In this document: positions 7,559 through 13,692 of the stretch, in pieces
Position numbering within the stretch: the stretch's first letter is position 1
Layout: every line of letters begins with the position of its first letter
NCBI GenBank assembly: GCA_036986135.1
Contig: BTQZ01000034.1
Coordinates: 1 to 25,243, forward strand
Reading direction: 5' to 3'
DNA: 25,243 nt
From: JADFRG01 sp036986135
GTDB lineage: Bacteria > Chloroflexota > Anaerolineae > Anaerolineales > E44-bin32
The notes under the pieces: model-generated
Told to the model about the DNA's origin: nothing
Databases searched by the model: none
The model's input: the letters and a program-made list of their open reading frames with translations, nothing else
Translations under genes and position numbers: made by a program

Positions 7559-8761
7559 CTAGGATCTAGGAAGGGGGGCGAAGGAATCCTGCGGCAGAGA
7601 GCCAAGGTTTGGAGCGCTGCCAGATTGTGCACGGGAGCAGCGGAAGTGCGGAGCTGCCACAAAACGCGCCGGGGAGGCGAAACAGCGGGCGCTCTTTAGC
7701 TGCTCCAGAGCTCGCATGGCGAAGCTCGACGAACGGTCCAGGCCGAAGCTGGCCGCTAAGGCGCGGAGCGTCGCACGTTCTTCCGTGCTATCTGGCCCGA
7801 TTCTGCCGACGTAGAAAGGAGGTTCACCGCCAAACCTCCGTCCGCCAGGAATGCCGACGACAAATGTGAAGTCTCGAGCCGCGGCGTACGTAAGTCCGAA
7901 CTCATCGATATTGCCGAAGGGCAGGACCAGCGTAACCGGACAGCGTCCCAGGTTGCGACAGATGACCTCGTACGAGCCAGCGACCTGCTCCTCGATACGT
8001 TCTGGCTCGATCTGGGAGAGGCTGTAGTGGTCGAGACCGTGACTGGCAACCTCGAATCCTAACCCCTCCAAGCGCCGCAGATAGGCCCAGGCGTCGGGAT
8101 CCTGAGGACCACCCACGACGGCAGCAATCACTAGCACCAGCCCTCGATCGGCGAAGATCTCGGAGGGCGTGACGAAATAAGGTCGCAACCAGTCGGTGCC
8201 AAAGTCGTCGAGAGAAACGATGAGCGAGCCCTCGGCCGGGCACCGTCCGCTCTCCAGTCGGGCGGCGACTTCTCTATAGGTCGTCGTCTGGAGACCGCGC
8301 GCCACGATTTCCCGCGCAAGCTTCCACATTCGAACCGGGCCATACCCCGAGTGCAGCATAAGCGACATCGGCGTCGGGCACTCACTTTCCAACAGGAATG
8401 GGAATTCGACGGGCTTGGAGGATGGCGGCCACACAAAGCGCGGCTCCCCATCGATCAGAACCGTGTTTGTGCTACGGTGCTGAGTTGAAGTGGACGGCTT
8501 CGGAGCGGGGGGTTCGACCGGAACACTCATGGGGAGACCTGGCTTGGAGGCCTGAAGGACGGTGCGCGGCCCCTGCTGGGGCGCCGTCAAGCTTATGCCA
8601 TGGGCTGGCAGCACGGGAGCTGGCTCGGCTCTTGCTTCGGATTCTGCATTTGCGGCTCCTGAAAAAGCAAGCCCAGATACGATTGCCACCCAAAGCGAGA
8701 TCAATAGGACAAGCCATCGAAAGACCCTGCACCGCAGCAGCACGGCTTGGAGCAAATGCAC
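7559..8761 (-). CDS. Secreted or membrane-anchored polysaccharide deacetylase (NodB-like)
   Basis: A 400-aa protein starting at a GTG (8759-8761) with AAGGA about 10 bases upstream. Residues 12-36 form a signal or membrane anchor; a Pro/Ser-rich spacer follows to about 120. The NodB region contains the metal/catalytic Asp pair D185-D186 (IVSLDDFGTDW), the HxxxH zinc motif H241/H245 (VASHGLDHYSLSQ) and LPFG (280-283) where many members have RPPFG. These enzymes remove acetyl groups from N-acetylated cell-wall or exopolysaccharides outside the cytoplasm. The C-terminal 70 residues are Arg/Ser/Phe-rich and lack family features. It is convergent with the LLM gene, leaving only 68 bases between them. 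Confidence 0.82.
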   Translation of the reverse strand: MHLLQAVLLRCRVFRWLVLLISLWVAIVSGLAFSGAANAESEARAEPAPVLPAHGISLTAPQQGPRTVLQASKPGLPMSVPVEPPAPKPSTSTQHRSTNTVLIDGEPRFVWPPSSKPVEFPFLLESECPTPMSLMLHSGYGPVRMWKLAREIVARGLQTTTYREVAARLESGRCPAEGSLIVSLDDFGTDWLRPYFVTPSEIFADRGLVLVIAAVVGGPQDPDAWAYLRRLEGLGFEVASHGLDHYSLSQIEPERIEEQVAGSYEVICRNLGRCPVTLVLPFGNIDEFGLTYAAARDFTFVVGIPGGRRFGGEPPFYVGRIGPDSTEERATLRALAASFGLDRSSSFAMRALEQLKSARCFASPARFVAAPHFRCSRAQSGSAPNLGSLPQDSFAPLPRS

Positions 8762-9011
8762 GCGAATTCAATCCTTAAATCAAAGTTTGACCTCCATTCT
8801 GGGCAAGAGATTTACGTTCCGCGCTTACAACGACCTTACATAATGCCAGCTGGCGCTTTACCAACGGTCAATAAGGCGTGAACCGCCCGGAAATCGGCAC
8901 AATGGAGGGATGGGTTGCGCTGGGCCGACTCGGCCCGACTAGGGAGGATCTCTATCGCGGAGCTTCGGCTTTCCTATGGAACTGGGTTGATGGTGTGTCG
9001 CGACTGGGAAG

Positions 9012-9800
9012 CTATGGCCAGGGGATACTGACTGCGGTCGAGTAGCCGAGCTTATTCTGGACCCGCAATTGGCCATAGGAATCTGCGCTGCAGCTCGTCT
9101 GATCCGTAAGCGTGTAGGAGGTATTTGTAGTTGTATATGCAACGTCAATCGGGAACCCGCCCGAGCAGATGCGGGCCTCGATCAGGTAGCCTAGCTCGAC
9201 CGCCGGAGGGGCTGGAGACCAGCTGATGGTGACGCTGGAGCCGCTGCGGCTAGCCCCGACCCCCTTTGGAGGCGCTACAGAGGAGTTGGTCAGCAACGGC
9301 GGATAAACGACCGGCACGGTGCTGAGATCGACGTTGGCCGTGGCGCCGGAGGCCGTGACCCAGCAATGAAATAGCGCATCCCAGGGCTGGACCCAAAGCC
9401 AGGTAGAGGCGTAATTGCGGCCGTCTAGAGCGGCGGTTCGACCCTCGTCCACTCCCCAGGCATAGAGGTAGGCCGGATCCGGTCCGTAGCGACAATTGAG
9501 ATTTACATCCGCCGTCATTTCCGGCGTCGGTGGAGTCGGGGTCTCAGTAGGCGTTGCTGTTTCGGTGAGGGTCGGAGTAAAGGTTGGAGTCGGCGTGATG
9601 GAAGGCGTAAGAGTGACCGTAGCTGACGGCGTCAAGGTAGAGGTCGGGGTGTGCGTTGCAGTGGCGGTTTCGGTGGGCGTTACCGTAGGCGGCACAGTGG
9701 TTGCGGTGGGCGTCTCGGTAGGCGCTGCAACCGAGCTGCATCCGGCGATCAGGAGCGCCAGCAGCGTGCCAGTAAGCCATGATTTCGATTGGGTTGCCAT
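9012..9800 (-). CDS. Lipoprotein with TPT-rich spacer, SH3-like and FN3-like domains
   Basis: A 262-aa protein from the ATG at 9800; a TTG three codons upstream is a less likely start. The signal peptide ends in a lipobox, LIAGC, with C21 as the lipidated residue. Residues 27-94 are a low-complexity Thr/Pro/Ala spacer (TPTxTPT repeats). Residues 98-165 (VNLNCRYGPDPAYLYAWG ... LFHCWV) resemble bacterial SH3-like modules with a conserved N-RYGP start. Residues 180-262 (PPKGVGASRSGSSVTISWSPAP ...) resemble a fibronectin type III domain. This architecture is common among surface lipoproteins of Anaerolineae-type Chloroflexota. The role is probably cell-surface binding; there is no catalytic motif. 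Confidence 0.8.
   Translation of the reverse strand: MATQSKSWLTGTLLALLIAGCSSVAAPTETPTATTVPPTVTPTETATATHTPTSTLTPSATVTLTPSITPTPTFTPTLTETATPTETPTPPTPEMTADVNLNCRYGPDPAYLYAWGVDEGRTAALDGRNYASTWLWVQPWDALFHCWVTASGATANVDLSTVPVVYPPLLTNSSVAPPKGVGASRSGSSVTISWSPAPPAVELGYLIEARICSGGFPIDVAYTTTNTSYTLTDQTSCSADSYGQLRVQNKLGYSTAVSIPWP
9519..9722 (-). repeat. Thr/Pro-rich low-complexity coding repeat
   Basis: Imperfect six- to twelve-base repeats (ACG/ACT/ACC-CC-like on the minus strand) encode about 68 residues of TPT, TET, TAT and TST units in the lipoprotein spacer. The reading frame is uninterrupted. The plus strand gives a long Val/Gly frame here, which is a shadow. Confidence 0.8.
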
Positions 9801-9878
9801 AAGCTCCAACAGCGCTCAAGGTACCGGATTTGCGAAGCCGGCGCAACCCAACTGAGGTCAGACCCTTGACCCATCACG

Positions 9879-9916
9879 TATAATCCGTTGCTTCGGCTCT
9901 GCCCATGGGCAGAGCC
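9879..9916 (+). promoter_or_regulatory. -10 box and 22-bp palindromic operator candidate upstream of the MFS gene
   Basis: A perfect TATAAT at 9879-9884 is followed 10 bases later by a perfect 22-bp palindrome: GGCTCTGCCCA (9895-9905) and its reverse complement (9906-9916). The palindrome would cover the first transcribed bases, a common place for TetR/MarR-type operators controlling exporters. No matching -35 is clear: TTGACC at 9866 is too close. No regulator gene lies in the window. Confidence 0.5.
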
Positions 9917-9970
9917 CACACATTTGGTGAGGGGCAAGCCTGGTGTCAGGAGCAAGCATATAGGAGATTG

Positions 9971-11269
9971 ATGCGTGTGGACCGTCGATTCGTAGCGTTG
10001 TTCGTGGTGGTATTTGTCGACCTGATCGGGTTCGGCATGGTGATTCCGGTGCTTCTCCTGCACGCGCAAGAGACCTTTGGCGCCACCGATCTGCAGGCCA
10101 CGTTGTTGCTGACTTCCTATTCGATCGGGCTGGTTTTGGCGGGACCGGTCTTGGGACGTCTGTCGGATGCAGTTGGAAGACGGCCGGTATTGATCCTCAG
10201 CCAGTTCGGAACGCTCGCGGGGTTCCTGATCCTCGGCTTTGCGAATACGCTCATTCTGCTCTACTTGGGGCGCATCATCGACGGAATTTCGGGCGGCAAC
10301 ATCACGACCGCGCAGGCCTATATCAATGACATCACGACGGAGAAGAATCGAGCCCGCGGATTCGGCTTAATCAGCGCAGCATTCGGGGCCGGCTTCATCG
10401 TGGGGCCCGCCCTCACGGCGCTTATTGTCAGCGCAACCGCCGCAAGCCCTGCACTCGCTCCTTACAGTCAGAACGCGCCGTTCTTTGTGGCTGCGATCTT
10501 CTCGCTGACCTCGATACTGTTGACCACATTTCTGCTTCCCGAAAGTCTGCCCAAGGAGGAGAGAGCGCCGCTCAGCCGTTCGCGGGAGAAGGTACCGGGT
10601 CAGAAGGGGCTACTGGATGTCATTCGACTTCCCGACGTGCGAGCCATCCTCCTGTTCACGATCCTGACCTTCCTGGCTTTCTCACTATTACAGGCCAGCT
10701 TCGCCTTCTTTGCCCGCCGCAACTTGTTTTCCGATGTCCCGCTGGAAAACGCGCAACGCGACATCGGGCTGCTGCTCACCTGGATAGGGGTGGTCAGCGT
10801 AATCACCCAGTTCGTTTTCGTCGGTCGTCTAGTCAAGCGCTTTGGAGAGCGAAGATTGGTGAATGTCGCCGCTCTTGCGCGGGTTTTTGCTTACGTAGGG
10901 ATCGCATTCTCGCGGGATCCGTTGACAATGGCATTGGTTTTCATCCCCTTTGCCGCGGCGAATGCGATCAGTCAGCCGTCCCTGCAGTCGATATTGAGCC
11001 GTTTTTCCCCGCCGGAGATGAGGGGAAGAGTGCTGGGAGCCTTTCAATCCTCCAACAGTCTAACGCTGGTCATCGGCCCGATCCTTACCGGCATCCTGCT
11101 TCAGTTGAATCTACCGTCTCTTTCACCAGAAACGGCGGTCGCCTTGCCGATGTTTATGGGCGCGATCATCATGGCGATCGCATTCCTGATGAGTTTCCGC
11201 GTTCTGCGCATGAATTTGCCGACCCAGGAATTTGCGAAAATGCAACCCGCTGCGGCTCCAGCGGACTAG
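9971..11269 (+). CDS. MFS transporter, TetA-like drug/proton antiporter family
   Basis: A 432-aa, 12-helix membrane protein. I chose the ATG at 9971 because TAGGAG at 9961-9966 precedes it and the sequence before it (MGRAHTFGEGQAWCQEQAYRR) lacks family features. The first helix and loop (FVDLIGFGMVIPVLLLHAQE) and motif A-like GPVLGRLSDAVGRRPVL (about 57-73) are characteristic of the DHA1/TetA group. GRIIDGISGGNITTAQAYINDIT is the following conserved region. A cytoplasmic central loop (EERAPLSRSREKVPGQKG) separates the two six-helix halves. This family exports drugs or metabolites using the proton gradient; the substrate is unknown. The leader carries a palindrome that may be a repressor site. 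Confidence 0.88.
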   Translation: MRVDRRFVALFVVVFVDLIGFGMVIPVLLLHAQETFGATDLQATLLLTSYSIGLVLAGPVLGRLSDAVGRRPVLILSQFGTLAGFLILGFANTLILLYLGRIIDGISGGNITTAQAYINDITTEKNRARGFGLISAAFGAGFIVGPALTALIVSATAASPALAPYSQNAPFFVAAIFSLTSILLTTFLLPESLPKEERAPLSRSREKVPGQKGLLDVIRLPDVRAILLFTILTFLAFSLLQASFAFFARRNLFSDVPLENAQRDIGLLLTWIGVVSVITQFVFVGRLVKRFGERRLVNVAALARVFAYVGIAFSRDPLTMALVFIPFAAANAISQPSLQSILSRFSPPEMRGRVLGAFQSSNSLTLVIGPILTGILLQLNLPSLSPETAVALPMFMGAIIMAIAFLMSFRVLRMNLPTQEFAKMQPAAAPAD

Positions 11270-11280
11270 CCTTCATATGA

Positions 11281-11740
11281 TCATTTGGGACAATCTTGCA
11301 CTCTGCCCGGGGTGAAGCGGAAGGCGCTGATGGTTTCATCGAACAGAAGCAGCGTTTCTTGTCTCTCGGCGCACTGCTTCATAAATGCATAGAATTCCGG
11401 ACCAATGCATAAACTTTCACTATGGCACCCGGGCTTCGACGATCAGAGCCGCCACGTCTCTCCGTGAGAGAGCTTTCGCCAAAGTGACCCTGTTATTCCA
11501 GGGAATGGTGATAGTCTTGTCCATCAGAGCCAGAACCAGGCCTCCCGAGACCGGCTGGTCCCCGGGCTCCACCAGCTCGGTCAACGTAGCGTCGTACCAA
11601 CCAAAGAAGTGCTCCTTGAACTTGACGATCTTTTCGCGGCCGGTGAAGGCGCGCGCCAGCCGGATCCCCATCATGATGGCCTCCATCGCCGAAGCGGCGA
11701 ATTCCGAGAGCTCGATCTCCCTCCAATATACCTTCCGCAT
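11281..11740 (-). pseudogene. Frameshifted remnant of a glutamate-1-semialdehyde aminomutase-like class III aminotransferase
   Basis: The minus strand from 11740 encodes SEFAASAMEAIMMGIRLARAFTGREKIVKFKEHFFGWYD, matching the SGTEA...AIRLARAFTGR-KIVKF-G-YHGWYD region of class III PLP aminotransferases, and stops at TAG (11420-11422) after VEARVP. In another frame the match continues (IGPEFYAFMKQCAERQETLLLFDETISAFRFTPG) to a TGA at 11281-11283; LLLFDETISAFR corresponds to the LLIFDEVITGFR PLP-Asp motif. So a one-base frameshift lies near 11423-11426, and both the N-terminal part and the C-terminal half with the PLP lysine are missing. It lies 29 bases after the class IV aminotransferase stop on the same strand. 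The product should be inactive. Confidence 0.82.
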
Positions 11741-11769
11741 TTCCTAGTGATGGCCTTCAAACCAATGAA

Positions 11770-12699
11770 TCACCAGACAGGAGTACACCATTTTTGGTAT
11801 TCCGACTGCTCGCCGTGGACAACGCTGCGGTATAGGCTCACGATCTGTTGAGTGATCGGCCCAATCTCACCATCTCCGACCGGAAAGCGATCGACGGAGG
11901 ACACGGCAGCGATCTCGCGTCCGGTCCCACAGCAAAAGACCTCATCGGCAATGTACAGCTCGGTTCTGTCGATATCGCGTTCAAGGACAGGCAGTTCGAG
12001 CTGCTCGTCGAACAACCTGATCAGGGTGGCCCGGGTGATGCTTTCCAAGATACCGCTTGTCACCGGCGAAGTCATAACCCGCCCATCACGAATGACGAAA
12101 ACGCACGCCCCGGTAGTCTCGCTGACCTTGCCCTGGGTATTTAGCAAGATCGCATCGTCATAGCCGTTTATGCGCGCTTCTTGGAGCGCGCGCCGGTTGT
12201 TGGCGTAGTTGGGACCAGCCTTGATGCGCGGTGGCATGATATGGTCGGCAATTCGAGTCCAGGAACTTACGCAGCAGTCGAGGCGTTTAATGGCCCCCAG
12301 ATGGGATTCAATCGGGAGCGTTTCGAGAAGAAGGTGGGTCGCAAGGTTCTGCGCTTCGGCGAAAAAGCCACGACCTGAGTTGAAAGCCATGCCGCGAATG
12401 TAGAAATTCTTCCTCGCGCCGTTGGTTCTTAGTAAACCCAGCCCCGCCGAAACGAGATCGTCGGTGGAAAACTTGCGATCCATCCATACCATCTTCATTG
12501 AGTTGTCGAAGCGCCTCATGTGCTCATCACAGCGGAATACGTACAGCTGCTCAACCTCCTGATTCCAATAGCCCCTGATCCCTTCAAATACCGAGGTGCT
12601 CGCCGAAGCGCTGATGGTGGAAATGGGGAAGTTCGCCTCGGATAAAGGAATGCCCTCACCATCCAGCCACAGATACTCGACCGCTTGCGTGTCACTCAT
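11770..12699 (-). CDS. Class IV PLP aminotransferase, branched-chain aminotransferase-like
   Basis: A 309-aa fold-type IV enzyme. Motifs: SVFEGIRGYW (36-45), the substrate-loop RGMAF (102-106), the PLP lysine K160 in PPRIKAGPNYANNRRAL, and E194 in GKVSETTGACVFVI, which contacts the PLP pyridine nitrogen. The phosphate loop near 254-262 reads FCCGTGREI where most family members read F-TGTAAE, an unusual substitution. AGGAG lies about nine bases before the ATG. The reaction is expected to be transfer of an amino group between a keto acid and glutamate. It sits 58 bases after the FAH-fold gene and may supply or remove the amino group of the pathway intermediate. Branched-chain, D-amino acid or another substrate cannot be separated by eye. 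Confidence 0.88.
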   Translation of the reverse strand: MSDTQAVEYLWLDGEGIPLSEANFPISTISASASTSVFEGIRGYWNQEVEQLYVFRCDEHMRRFDNSMKMVWMDRKFSTDDLVSAGLGLLRTNGARKNFYIRGMAFNSGRGFFAEAQNLATHLLLETLPIESHLGAIKRLDCCVSSWTRIADHIMPPRIKAGPNYANNRRALQEARINGYDDAILLNTQGKVSETTGACVFVIRDGRVMTSPVTSGILESITRATLIRLFDEQLELPVLERDIDRTELYIADEVFCCGTGREIAAVSSVDRFPVGDGEIGPITQQIVSLYRSVVHGEQSEYQKWCTPVW

Positions 12700-12757
12700 C
12701 TTTACTGCTCCTATTCAGGGATTGCCGGTAAGATTCGCAACCCTGTAGCAGCGTTGG

Positions 12758-13531
12758 CTAGCGAAGGGTGCTTTCCGCAATTGCCCTATTTGCCAACGTG
12801 CCGATGCCCTCGATTTCAACTTCAATTAAATCCCCTGGCCGGATAGTGTCTGCACCCGCAGGAGTACCGGTCAGGATCACATCCCCGGCTTCCAATGTCA
12901 TCACTTGGGAAACATAGCTGACCAACTGGGAAACTTGGACGAGCATATCCCGTGATGATGAATCCTGACGCACCCGGCCATTGACAAACGACCTGATCGT
13001 CAGGTGTTCGGCACTCAAATCCGTGGCGATGCAAGGACCCAATTGACAGAAGGTGTCGAACCCCTTCGCCCTTGTTACCGTCGGATCCACTCTGGCCAGA
13101 TCATTGGCTGTAACGTCATTTGCGCAGGTATATCCCAGCACATGCGAAACGACTTTCGACTGCGGGATGTGCCTTCCCCCAATCTTCATCACGACGGCCA
13201 ACTCAGCCTCGAACATGATTTCGGTTGACGTAGCTGGCATCACAATAGCATCCCCTGGGCCGATGACCGAACTGGGTGGTTTGAGAAATAGAATAGGCGC
13301 ATCGGGGACCTTGGCTCCGACCTCCGTAATGTGTCCTCGATAGTTACTTCCCACAGCTACAATCTTGGTCGGCATGCAGGGAGATAGCAGTTTCAGGTCT
13401 GCATATGAGGCCAGGCGCGATCCTTGCTCGAAATTCCCATAAACTTCACCGCTCAATTGATGGACCGAATCTTCTTCAAGCAGACCGTATTCAACCTGGT
13501 TGTTGTGCAAAAACCTAACGATCCTGGCCAT
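12758..13531 (-). CDS. Fumarylacetoacetate hydrolase (FAH)-family protein, copy 1
   Basis: A 257-aa protein from the ATG at 13529-13531, where homology begins (MARIVRFLHNNQVEYG); AAGGGA lies about seven bases upstream. An upstream ATG at 13576 would add 15 residues (MKGMRERCCASKGLK) with no family character. FAH features: VGSNYRGHITEVG, the FLKPPSSVIGPGDAI loop, the metal-binding E-x-E in FEAELAVVMK, GYTCANDVTANDLAR with the Asp ligand, RAKGFDTFCQLGP, and the closing strands GDVILTGTPAG and EVEIEGIGTLANRA. The family cleaves or isomerises acylpyruvates and related keto acids with Mg2+ or Mn2+. The ligands look intact, so it is probably active. It follows the 39-codon ORF. Confidence 0.9.
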   Translation of the reverse strand: MARIVRFLHNNQVEYGLLEEDSVHQLSGEVYGNFEQGSRLASYADLKLLSPCMPTKIVAVGSNYRGHITEVGAKVPDAPILFLKPPSSVIGPGDAIVMPATSTEIMFEAELAVVMKIGGRHIPQSKVVSHVLGYTCANDVTANDLARVDPTVTRAKGFDTFCQLGPCIATDLSAEHLTIRSFVNGRVRQDSSSRDMLVQVSQLVSYVSQVMTLEAGDVILTGTPAGADTIRPGDLIEVEIEGIGTLANRAIAESTLR

Positions 13532-13572
13532 TTTCAGTCCCTTGGATGCGCAGCATCGCTCGCGCATGCCTT

Positions 13573-13692
13573 TCATTCACATGGATCGATCGAAGTGATG
13601 GCCTTGATCTCCCTTCCGGCTCCACAGCAGAAGACCTCACACAGACAGCCGCCGACGCATTCATCCGGATAGATCAAGAGCTTCTTGGTCAT
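13573..13692 (-). CDS. 39-codon chimeric Cys-rich ORF (ferredoxin-like start, aminotransferase-like tail)
   Basis: The ATG (13690-13692) overlaps the TGA of the flavin oxidase gene in an ATGA arrangement; the frame closes at 13573. The first 18 residues, MTKKLLIYPDECVGGCLC, look like the start of 4Fe-4S ferredoxin-type subunits (KLLIYP-KCVGC). The rest, EVFCCGAGREIKAITS, closely matches EVFCCGTGREIAAVSS of the class IV aminotransferase downstream. At the DNA level I count 42 identities in 56 aligned bases, in frame and without gaps. It may be the relic of two decayed genes joined together, or a small Cys-rich protein (six cysteines). It overlaps the long upstream frame of the FAH gene by only four bases. 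Function unknown. Confidence 0.45.
   Translation of the reverse strand: MTKKLLIYPDECVGGCLCEVFCCGAGREIKAITSIDPCE

Noticed and set aside
8922..8936. GGGCCGA-C-TCGGCCC short palindrome after the lipoprotein gene
   Set aside because: A 7-bp stem with a one-base loop cannot form a good hairpin, and no T-tract follows; too weak to call a terminator or operator.
9519..9722. Possible CRISPR or tandem repeat array
   Set aside because: The repeats are short, imperfect, have no spacers and encode a Thr/Pro linker in frame.
9496..9855. Plus-strand Val/Gly-repeat frame
   Set aside because: It is the complement of the TPT-rich lipoprotein spacer; the Val-Gly pattern arises from the same simple repeats.
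9866..9884. TTGACC as -35 partner of TATAAT before the MFS gene
   Set aside because: The spacing is only 7 bases, far from the 16-18 needed.
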